A DNA stretch of 64,000 nt. It comes from Streptomyces radiopugnans (lineage in GTDB: Bacteria > Actinomycetota > Actinomycetes > Streptomycetales > Streptomycetaceae). The position numbers and the translations under genes are program-made. The stretch covers positions 247,723 through 311,722 of the forward strand of contig NZ_FOET01000002.1 in the NCBI RefSeq assembly GCF_900110735.1, read 5' to 3'. The notes under the pieces are model-generated. The model did no database searches and had not been told where the DNA came from. It worked only from the letters and a program-made list of their open reading frames with translations. Shown one piece after another: positions 15,682 through 22,655 of this stretch (position 1 is its first letter; every line of letters begins with the position of its first letter).

Positions 15682-18600
15682 ATGAGATTCCACAGACGCA
15701 TCGCCCTGCTTCCGGCGGTCACCCTGGCCGCCACGGGCCTGGCGGCGACCACCGGTGCCGGCGTCGCCCACGCCGCCACCATCGAGGTGGGCAAGGGCAG
15801 TTACAGCGACGTCCGCCCGGCGGGGAGGCAAGGGCCCTCCGACAGCGGCGGCCAGGCCGTCAAACCGAAGGTCACCCCGGCCATGGCGGACAGGCCGGTG
15901 CCGACCAACGACTGGTGGTCCTCGCTGGTCTTCCAGCGGTTCTCCGCCAACCCGTGGTCGGAGAACATGTACGGCCACCCCCTGACCTACAAGGCCGTCT
16001 CCGGCGGCCTGGAGGTCGGCTACCCCACCACCCACCAGATCGTGGGCGACGGGCGCCAGTACGAGTTCCCGCACAAGGCGGACCTGACCCTCGGACTGGC
16101 CGGCCTCGACTCCCCCGACGCCAGGGCGGACGGGTGGAGCGACTGGACCGTCACCCCCTACTGGAACGACGGCTCCCGCACCCTGCGCACCACCATCGGC
16201 CACGGCATGCCGTACGTGTACGCGCAGGGCAGCGGCGGCGCCGCGCAGATCACCGCGGCGGACGCGCCGACCGTCTTCGCCGACGGCGGCCACGTGCTCG
16301 GCGTGACCATCTCCGGCCACCACTACGCGCTGTTCGCCCCCAGCGGCAGCGACTGGACCGTCTCCGGCAACCGGATCCGCGCCGACCTGGGCTCCAAGGA
16401 CTACTTCTCGCTCGCGGTGCTGCCCGGCAGGGACGCGCTGGCGGCGTACGAGAAGTACGCCTTCAGCTTCGTCACCGGCTCGGAGGTGGACTGGAGCTAC
16501 GACGAGGGCGCCGGTGAGGTGAGGGCGACCTACACCCTGACCACCGAGGCGAAGGAGGGCGACGAGACCGGCACTCTCCAGGCCCTCTACCGCCACCAGT
16601 GGCTGCACACCACCGACGACCTCACAGCCCACAGCTATGTGTCGTCGCGCGGTGAGATGAAGGTCCGCGAGGGGAGGTCCTTCACCACCGTCCAGAAGGC
16701 CGACGGCGTCCTGCCGGGGCTGCCCGCCGCGCCGGGCGTCGACAAGGCCAGGCTGAAGACGTACATCAACGACGTGCTGACGCAGGGCGACCCGTTCAGC
16801 GGCGCCACCGACACCTACTGGACCGGCAAGGCCCTGGGCAAGCTCGCCCAACTGGTGCCGATCGCCGACCAGATCGGCGAGACCGCCAACCGCGACAAGC
16901 TCCTCGGCCTGATCAAGGGACGCATGGAGGAGTGGTTCACCGTCGGCGGCCCGTCGGAGTTCTCCTATGACAAGGACTGGCGCACCCTCATCGGCTACCC
17001 CGCCTCCTACGGCAGCGACCAGGAGCTCAACGACCACCACTTCCACTACTCGTACTACGTGATGGCCGCGGCGATCGTGGCGCAGTACGACCCGCGGTGG
17101 GCCGCCGACTCCGAGTGGGGCGGCATGGTCGAGGAGCTGATCAGGGACGCCGCCAACCCGGCCAGGGACGACGGGAAGTACCCGTTCCTGCGCGGCTTCG
17201 ACGTCTACGCCGGCCACAGCTGGGCCGCCGGTCACTCGGCCTTCGCCGCGGGCAACAACCAGGAGTCGTCCTCGGAGTCGGTCAACCTCAGCGCGGGGCT
17301 GATCCTGTGGGGCTCGGCCATGGGCGACAAGGCGCTGCGCGACCAGGGCGTCTACATGATGACGACCGAGTCGGAGTCGATCGCGCAGTACTGGTTCGAC
17401 GCCGACCAGAAGGTCTACCCCGAGAACTTCGGCCACGACGTCGTGGGCATGGTCTGGGGCAGCGGCGGCGCCTACGCCACCTGGTGGACGGCCAACCCCG
17501 AGGAGATCCACGGCATCAACTTCCTTCCCGTCACCGGCGGTTCGCTCCACCTGGCCCGCGAGAAGGAGATGCTGCGCCGCAGCGTGGCCGAGATGGAGGA
17601 GGAGAACGGCGGCCCTGCCGTGGAGTGGCGGGACGTCTTCTGGGAGGTCCAGGCGCTCTACGACCCGGCCAGGGCCATGCAGTACTGGAACCAGTGGAAC
17701 GGCGGCTACGTCCCCGAGGCCGGCGAGACCAAGGCGCACACCTACCACTGGGTCGCCACGATGAACTCCATCGGAGCGCCGGACATGACCGTCACGGCCA
17801 ACACACCCACGGCCGTGGCCTTCGAGAAGAACGGCACCAGGACGTACGCCGCGCACAACCACGGCGAGCAGGAGTGCTCGGTGAGGTTCTCCGACGGCGG
17901 CGTCCTGAACGTCCCGGCGAGGTCCACCGCGTCCGGGGCGGGCGACGACACGCTGCTCGGCAACCTCTGCGGCGCCGACGGCGGAACCCCTCCGCCGCCG
18001 GACGACGAGAAGCCCGGCGCACCCGGCACCCCGGAGGCGAGCGACGTCACCGACGACTCGGTCACGCTGAGCTGGACCGCCGCGACCGACGACAAGGGCG
18101 TCAGTAACTACGACGTCTTCCGCGGCGGTTCGAAGGTCGCCACGGTCACCGGGACCACGTACACCGACACCGGGCTGACCTCCGGCACGGAGTACACCTA
18201 CAGCGTCAAGGCCCGTGACACCGCCGGCCAGATCGGCCCGGCGAGCGGGACGGTGACCGTCACCACCACCGGCACCCCTCCCCCGCCCTACGTCGAGGCG
18301 GACACCTTCTATCTGCGGTCGGGCGGCGACCTGGCCACCGAGGCGGCCCCGGCGCCCTCCGCCGACACCATCCAGTCGGCCGGCGGCACCAACAACGACG
18401 GCACGCCGAAGAACCCGCTCGTCTACGAGGTGGAGAACGTCAAGGGCACCCTGAAGCCGGGCTCGGCCACGGCCTTCACCTTCAAGGTGGACGCCGGCAC
18501 CTCCGTCGGGCACGCCCAGCAGGCCCGGGTCTCCTACGACCTGACCGGCGACGGCACGTTCGACCGCGTCGAGACGTTCCGCTACTTCGCCACCGACCCG

Positions 18601-18774
18601 ATCCCCGGCTGGGAGGAGTACTCCTCGGCCCGGCAGGGGCTGCACTCCGCCTCGGGCGAACTGGGCGACCTGAGGGGCGGGACCGTACGCGTCGAGGTCT
18701 GGAGCGCCCTGGGCAGCGGCCCGTCCACCATCCAGGTGGGCTCGGGCTCCGTCCTGACCGTCCCCTTCGCCTGA
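15682..18774 (+). CDS. Secreted GH81 endo-beta-1,3-glucanase with FN3 and C-terminal binding-like domain
   Basis: The 1030-residue enzyme degrades beta-1,3-glucan outside the cell. ATG 15682 begins a signal peptide ending HAAT (about residue 33). The GH81 catalytic region spans about 50-760: VPTNDWWSSLVFQRF near the start, HHFHYSYYVMAAAIVA with the catalytic Asp just before (LNDHHFHY), and WAAGHSAFAAGNNQESSSES with the conserved Glu residues. An FN3 domain (about 778-870) beginning KPGAPGTPEASDVT follows, then a beta-rich C-terminal module of about 150 residues that could be a glucan-binding domain such as CBM56; that label is a guess. Transcription is from the promoter and operator directly upstream. 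Confidence 0.93.
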   Translation: MRFHRRIALLPAVTLAATGLAATTGAGVAHAATIEVGKGSYSDVRPAGRQGPSDSGGQAVKPKVTPAMADRPVPTNDWWSSLVFQRFSANPWSENMYGHPLTYKAVSGGLEVGYPTTHQIVGDGRQYEFPHKADLTLGLAGLDSPDARADGWSDWTVTPYWNDGSRTLRTTIGHGMPYVYAQGSGGAAQITAADAPTVFADGGHVLGVTISGHHYALFAPSGSDWTVSGNRIRADLGSKDYFSLAVLPGRDALAAYEKYAFSFVTGSEVDWSYDEGAGEVRATYTLTTEAKEGDETGTLQALYRHQWLHTTDDLTAHSYVSSRGEMKVREGRSFTTVQKADGVLPGLPAAPGVDKARLKTYINDVLTQGDPFSGATDTYWTGKALGKLAQLVPIADQIGETANRDKLLGLIKGRMEEWFTVGGPSEFSYDKDWRTLIGYPASYGSDQELNDHHFHYSYYVMAAAIVAQYDPRWAADSEWGGMVEELIRDAANPARDDGKYPFLRGFDVYAGHSWAAGHSAFAAGNNQESSSESVNLSAGLILWGSAMGDKALRDQGVYMMTTESESIAQYWFDADQKVYPENFGHDVVGMVWGSGGAYATWWTANPEEIHGINFLPVTGGSLHLAREKEMLRRSVAEMEEENGGPAVEWRDVFWEVQALYDPARAMQYWNQWNGGYVPEAGETKAHTYHWVATMNSIGAPDMTVTANTPTAVAFEKNGTRTYAAHNHGEQECSVRFSDGGVLNVPARSTASGAGDDTLLGNLCGADGGTPPPPDDEKPGAPGTPEASDVTDDSVTLSWTAATDDKGVSNYDVFRGGSKVATVTGTTYTDTGLTSGTEYTYSVKARDTAGQIGPASGTVTVTTTGTPPPPYVEADTFYLRSGGDLATEAAPAPSADTIQSAGGTNNDGTPKNPLVYEVENVKGTLKPGSATAFTFKVDAGTSVGHAQQARVSYDLTGDGTFDRVETFRYFATDPIPGWEEYSSARQGLHSASGELGDLRGGTVRVEVWSALGSGPSTIQVGSGSVLTVPFA

Positions 18775-18795
18775 CCACCGACCGCTGACCGGGCA

Positions 18796-18910
18796 CCCGG
18801 CGGCGCGGCACGTCCCTCACACGCCGCGCCACCGGGCAAACGGAGAAGGGATGCGTGGTCGGCCGGACGACGTGGCGGGGCCCGGGAGTCGTATCCAGCT
18901 CCCGGGCCCC
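18796..18910. terminator. Two terminator hairpins after GH81 and the noncoding RNAs
   Basis: The first hairpin pairs 18796-18809 with 18823-18836 with one internal mismatch. The second pairs GGGGCCCGGGAG (18877-18888) with CTCCCGGGCCCC (18899-18910) over a 10-nt loop. They lie between the GH81 stop (18774) and the end of the second minus-strand RNA (18952), so they can stop transcription from both sides. Confidence 0.75.
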
Positions 18911-18951
18911 TGGGGATGCCACCCAATTGCGCACGCCGGCGGCGTTTAAGA

Positions 18952-19055
18952 GGACGGATCAGTCATCATGCCGTCGTGTTCTGCCTTTGAACTACCGCAC
19001 CGCGCAAGAGGTGCAGGCGAGAGTCGAACTCGCACCCGACGGCGTTCGTCCGTCC
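18952..19055 (-). ncRNA. Permuted tRNA-like RNA B, Y RNA-like (YrlA type)
   Basis: Read on the minus strand, the T arm comes first (GCGAG-TTCGACT-CTCGC, 19033-19017), then the acceptor 3' strand CTGCACC (19016-19010), an 8-nt loop, the acceptor 5' strand GGTGCGG (19001-18995), U8-A9, and a D arm GTTC-AAAGGCA-GAAC (18992-18978). The place of the anticodon stem is taken by a long helix: GCCGTCG/CGACGGC (7 bp) and, after an asymmetric internal loop, GGACGGA/TCCGTCC (7 bp) at the RNA ends. The parts have exact tRNA dimensions but in circularly permuted order, with the acceptor closed by a loop. This is the architecture of bacterial Y RNAs of the YrlA type. It cannot be a normal tRNA. Confidence 0.75.
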
Positions 19056-19082
19056 CCGGTCGATCCGGCGATCGGCGGCGAT

Positions 19083-19228
19083 GCTGAGACTGGAGCGAGA
19101 GTCTGAGATTGACCGCGGCTGCCTCTGCCGTGTTGGGCTACCCCGGCCCGTCGGTGGTGGTGCTGTGCCGGGGGAAGGACTCGAACCTTCACTGTCACCG
19201 CTTCTTCAGGCTGAACTTCAGTGTCAGC
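19083..19228 (-). ncRNA. Permuted tRNA-like RNA A, Y RNA-like (YrlA type)
   Basis: On the minus strand the order is T arm GAAGG-TTCGAGT-CCTTC (19190-19174), acceptor 3' strand CCCCGGC (19173-19167), a 19-nt loop, acceptor 5' strand GCCGGGG (19147-19141), U8-A9, and a D arm with 3-bp stem and GG-containing loop (19138-19121). The helix where an anticodon stem would be is GCGGT/GCCGC (19201-19197 with 19119-19115), followed by a large internal loop and an outer helix of 9 of 10 pairs (19228-19219 with 19092-19083). Same permuted plan as RNA B, 27 nt downstream. Exact ends are uncertain. Confidence 0.7.
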
Positions 19229-19280
19229 TTGCGCTCATCACGCGAACCGGTCCTCATTCCGGCCCGCGCCTGGTTGCGCA

Positions 19281-19302
19281 CCCCCGCGCTCGCACGCGGG
19301 GG
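19281..19302 (-). terminator. Hairpin between the DUF7873-like gene and the RNAs
   Basis: CCCCCGCG (19281-19288) pairs with CGCGGGGG (19295-19302) over a 6-nt loop, 29 nt after the stop of the minus-strand gene. It may end that mRNA or form a processing site before the two RNAs. Confidence 0.6.
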
Positions 19303-19330
19303 CGATCGTGGATGCTACCCGCGGCAGGCG

Positions 19331-20062
19331 TCAGCCGAACAGGTAGCCGAACACCGCGTCACCGACCCGCCGGTCGGTGGCCTCGGCGCCGTTGGCCTCC
19401 TCGCGGGCGAACTTCACGGCCTGCTGGAGCTTCTCGACCCGCTCCACCAGCTCGTTGACCCGCCGCGCCGGAAGCGCTCCGGAGAACTTCACGGTCGTCC
19501 AGTACCCGATGGGCACGTCCTCGTAGTACACCTCGACCTGCGCCGGGTGCTTGTCCGTCGCCTCCGCCTTGACGTGGTTGCGGGGGACCTTCTTGGTGCG
19601 GATCGTGCGGACCGGGTCCGTCTTCCACCAGTCCGTGGACGGGTCCTGCGACCAGGACTCGGCGGCGTCGAGCGTGGGGAGCTTTCTGACGAAGGTGTGC
19701 AGGTCGGCGAGCTGCTTCTCCAGGAACAGCAGGTAACTCACAGGAGCGTCGGCGACGATCGTGCGCCCGTCGACCGTGACGTCGGCGCGGGCCGTGCAGT
19801 TCGCCCAGTCCTTGGTGGCGGTCACGTCGAACAGCCGGGTCAGCGACGCGGACATCTCGCGCAGCACGTCCTCGGCCTGCACCTGTACCCGCGTGGACTC
19901 GGGCGGCAGCTGCTCGCCCTCCTCGTCCTTGGGCTGGTACGTACGCGAGATGCCCGCCAGCAGCGCCGGCTTCTGCACCTTGTGGTGCGCCGCGGTGATG
20001 TCCTGGAGCGCCTTGCTCTTGACACCCTTCTCGACCGCGATGATCTGGTTCAGCTTCGCCAC
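19331..20062 (-). CDS. Conserved actinobacterial protein of unknown function (DUF7873-like)
   Basis: The 243-residue protein starts at GTG 20062 with AAGGGGG upstream and begins VAKLNQIIAVEKGVKSKALQ. It is soluble, has no signal peptide or membrane segment, and ends with a helical region rich in Glu and Arg (RVNELVERVEKLQQAVKFAR). I recall this family, labelled DUF7873, from actinomycetes and actinophages, without an assigned function. The two permuted tRNA-like RNAs lie directly downstream on the same strand, which makes it a candidate partner of these RNAs; that link is inference. Confidence 0.75.
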   Translation of the reverse strand: MAKLNQIIAVEKGVKSKALQDITAAHHKVQKPALLAGISRTYQPKDEEGEQLPPESTRVQVQAEDVLREMSASLTRLFDVTATKDWANCTARADVTVDGRTIVADAPVSYLLFLEKQLADLHTFVRKLPTLDAAESWSQDPSTDWWKTDPVRTIRTKKVPRNHVKAEATDKHPAQVEVYYEDVPIGYWTTVKFSGALPARRVNELVERVEKLQQAVKFAREEANGAEATDRRVGDAVFGYLFG

Positions 20063-20207
20063 GTCGGGTCCCCCTTCGAACAGACGGGAACGTACCCCAC
20101 CGGCTCGAACGCCCGCACGTCTTTATCGCCGCGCCCCGGGCTCCGGCCCCGCCCGGAACCGCCTGCGGGCTCCTCCCCGTCTGGGCGGGGGAGGGAGGGG
20201 ACGGCAG

Positions 20208-20927
20208 ATGTTCGCGTGGTTGTTCCTGTGGCTGGTGCTGATCGTCTGGCTGGCCGTCGGGGCCTTCGCCTACGGGTTCTGGAAGCGCCGGCGCCGCCCC
20301 GCACGGCACCGGCGCTGGTGGGTGCTGGGCACAGGTACGGGCGCCCTGGGCTACGCCCACACTCTCGCCTACGGCTTCGCGCTGACACGTCCGGCGGAGA
20401 TCTGCGGGCAGCGGACCCTCGACGACGACTATCCGCTGACCCACACCCGCGTCGACGTGTTCCCCCCGGAGTTCGAGTGCCACTGGACGGATTCGTTGAC
20501 GCACGGTCCCGGCCACCCCACAGCCGTGGGCGTCTGGCTGCTGTGGTGCGGGGCAGCCCTTCTGGTGGCCGGCACGGCCGCCTGGGCGACGAATCTCCCC
20601 TCGCGTGCGCCGCGCTGGGCCAGGGCGGGCGTGGTCCTCGCGCCCGCGGCCGCCGCCACCCTCTGGATCACCCGGGTCGCCCCGCTCATGGGCCTGTCGG
20701 ACACCGACCTCCACAACGAGTGCTTCCGCCGGCAGGTGACCCATCTGCACTCCGCGCCCTCCGGCGAGATCACGGGAACCGACCGCGGCCTCCTGCCTCC
20801 GGCCGTCGACTGCGTCTTCACCGACGGCACCGTGAATCTCGTCCGCGCCGAGACCTTCGGACTGTCGTGCTGCCTCGCCGTGTTCCTCCTCTGCTGTGCG
20901 GCGCTCCGGCTGCCGAGGTCCCCGTAG
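20208..20927 (+). CDS. Integral membrane protein of unknown function
   Basis: The 239-residue protein starts at ATG 20208 seven bases after GAGGGAGGGG. Four hydrophobic segments are visible: about residues 2-24 (FAWLFLWLVLIVWLAVGAFA), 40-56, around 105-125 (VGVWLLWCGAALLVAG) and at the C-terminus (GLSCCLAVFLLCCAALRL). Between them lie regions with several cysteines and acidic residues, probably facing outside. I do not recognise the family. It is divergent from the DUF7873-like gene, with 145 nt between the starts. Confidence 0.75.
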   Translation: MFAWLFLWLVLIVWLAVGAFAYGFWKRRRRPARHRRWWVLGTGTGALGYAHTLAYGFALTRPAEICGQRTLDDDYPLTHTRVDVFPPEFECHWTDSLTHGPGHPTAVGVWLLWCGAALLVAGTAAWATNLPSRAPRWARAGVVLAPAAAATLWITRVAPLMGLSDTDLHNECFRRQVTHLHSAPSGEITGTDRGLLPPAVDCVFTDGTVNLVRAETFGLSCCLAVFLLCCAALRLPRSP

Positions 20928-21065
20928 GGCGTACCGGGAGGCTGCCGGGTCGGCGGAGCGCGGGGTCGTGGGACTGCGTCGACTGCCTCGGCGCTATCGC
21001 ACCGCGGGCCGCACGGGGTGTGCGGTCAGGGCGCGGGAGCCGTGGGCCGTGCGCCGTGGGCGGGG

Positions 21066-21092
21066 CCCGGCCGGAGAGGGGCGCCGGCCGGG
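21066..21092. terminator. Terminator between membrane protein and DndB-like gene
   Basis: CCCGGCCGG (21066-21074) pairs with CCGGCCGGG (21084-21092). It lies between two convergent genes. The rest of 20928-21130 shows no gene. Confidence 0.65.
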
Positions 21093-21130
21093 AAGGCCCC
21101 GGCGTCAGGTGGCGGGCACTACGGGCCTGT

Positions 21131-22366
21131 TCAGCTCCACCGGCCCCGGATCTTCCGGCCGAGCTCGCTGTGCGGGTCCAGGAGCGCGCCCGCGACGCGG
21201 CCGGCGGAGTCCTTCACGCCGCCGCTGAAGTTGAGTCGGCCGGTGGAGCCGACGCTGGCGCAGACGCCGTCCCAGTAGGCGGGTTCGCGCTCCCAGCGGA
21301 CGTCGGCGAGCAGGTGCGCGACCCTCTCGTAGCCCATGGCGTCGCCGGGGTCGCACCAGGGGGTGGCGCGGTGCAGCAGGATGCCGAGGCCCGCCATCAC
21401 GGCCGGGGCGGTGATGGCGCCGCGCCGGGCGAAGTCGGGGAAGTGGTCGCCGATCAGGCGGGAGACCAGGCGGACGACGACCGCCTCGACCTCGCCGGCG
21501 TCGGTGTTGGGCGGCAGGTCCTCCTCGTGGACGTGGGTCGCCGAGTACTGCACGCCCTTGCCGCCGAAGACGGTGGTGGTGATCAGCGCCCGCAGCGCGG
21601 ACAGCGTCACGACCTCCTTGTCGGCCGCGGTGAGCTGCCGCTTGCCGGTGTTGACCAGATTGCCGAACGGCGTCCGCCGGCCGTCGCCCGACTCGACCTC
21701 CAGCTTCTCGCCGACGGTGTGGGCGAGGCGGGTGGCGAGGTCGCGCTGGTCCATGGACATGGCCAGGTTCTTGGCGACGTCGACGCCCTTGACGTTGCGG
21801 TCGTAGAAGATCTGCCGCGCGTCCGCCGGGGAGAGTCCCAGGTAGAGCTCGAAGGGGATGCGGACCCGCCGGCCGAGCTCGGCGTAGGTGAGGCCGAAGG
21901 ACTCCGGGTCCTGGTAGATGTCGTGCCAGGCGGTGGTCTGGGTCTCGCCGTCGATGGCGATCACCATGGCGTCCGGGGCGACGGTCAGCGTACGCAGACC
22001 GGAGTCGGGGATCAGCTCGTCGCTCATCGCGGCGATCTCGCCCGCGTGCCAGAGCGTGACCGGGGGCGTGGACCAGGCGGAGCCGTGCTTGCCGAGGATG
22101 CCGGCGGCGATGTACTCGGCGTAGGCCGGGATGTTCCTGCCCTTCTGGGACTTCAGCGTCCGCTGCACGGTCGCGCGCAGTTCGGCACGGCGCCGGTCGT
22201 GTCCGGACGCGGTCTTCAGGGCGCGCGGGTCCTCCTCCCGGCGCGGTGACGGCACCAGGCGTACGAGCGTCGCCAGGGACATGGTGCCGATGACCGCGTC
22301 CTCGCGGAACGGCATGACGGTGAGCGGGATTCCTTCCGGGGTGCCGCTCGGCATGGTCAGGCGCAT
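21131..22366 (-). CDS. DndB-like DGQHR-domain protein
   Basis: The 411-residue protein starts at ATG 22366, six bases after GAGGGGGC. It contains the DGQHR-type signature as VIAIDGETQTTAWHDIY (about 135-151), GLSPADARQIFYDRNVKGVDVAKNLAMSMD-like flanking sequence, and a helical C-terminal half. DndB is the regulator of DNA phosphorothioation genes, and wider DGQHR proteins occur in phage-defence islands. No dndA/C/D/E genes are in the window, so it is not part of a complete Dnd operon here. It is divergent from an adenine methylase that begins the island, and may regulate it or act as a defence component itself. Confidence 0.8.
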   Translation of the reverse strand: MRLTMPSGTPEGIPLTVMPFREDAVIGTMSLATLVRLVPSPRREEDPRALKTASGHDRRRAELRATVQRTLKSQKGRNIPAYAEYIAAGILGKHGSAWSTPPVTLWHAGEIAAMSDELIPDSGLRTLTVAPDAMVIAIDGETQTTAWHDIYQDPESFGLTYAELGRRVRIPFELYLGLSPADARQIFYDRNVKGVDVAKNLAMSMDQRDLATRLAHTVGEKLEVESGDGRRTPFGNLVNTGKRQLTAADKEVVTLSALRALITTTVFGGKGVQYSATHVHEEDLPPNTDAGEVEAVVVRLVSRLIGDHFPDFARRGAITAPAVMAGLGILLHRATPWCDPGDAMGYERVAHLLADVRWEREPAYWDGVCASVGSTGRLNFSGGVKDSAGRVAGALLDPHSELGRKIRGRWS

Positions 22367-22655
22367 GGGTGCCCCCTCGGGTGGCTGGGTGGTGGTCGAC
22401 CGGCCCTCGCCCGGCCCCGGGGCGCCGCACCTCCTCCGGCGTCCCGCCGGAAGGGGTCGGGGCGGGACGGAGGGGGCTGGGCGTCCGAGGGCATGGCTGT
22501 GGCAGGGGAAGTGGCGCTTCACGTCGGGGAGTTCCGCTCACCGCCGGAAGCGCCAACATCAAAGCACGTCAGTGAAAGCACTGTCCAACGGCTTCCATGA
22601 GTTGACGCATGCTGTATGGTGTGACCACGCCGACCATCGGAGCCAGGACCGACCC

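Noticed and set aside
15487..18645. A 1052-codon open frame on the minus strand opposite GH81
   Set aside because: It mirrors the GH81 gene, which has signal peptide, promoter and family motifs; the antisense product is Val/Gly/Arg-rich with no domain.
18952..19228. Ordinary tRNA genes or tRNA pseudogenes
   Set aside because: T arms come before the D arms and acceptor strands pair only in the permuted order; no linear cloverleaf with an anticodon loop can be drawn.
22602..22620. TTGACG near the HTH-methylase as its promoter
   Set aside because: No acceptable -10 lies 16-19 bp downstream; evidence is too weak to list.
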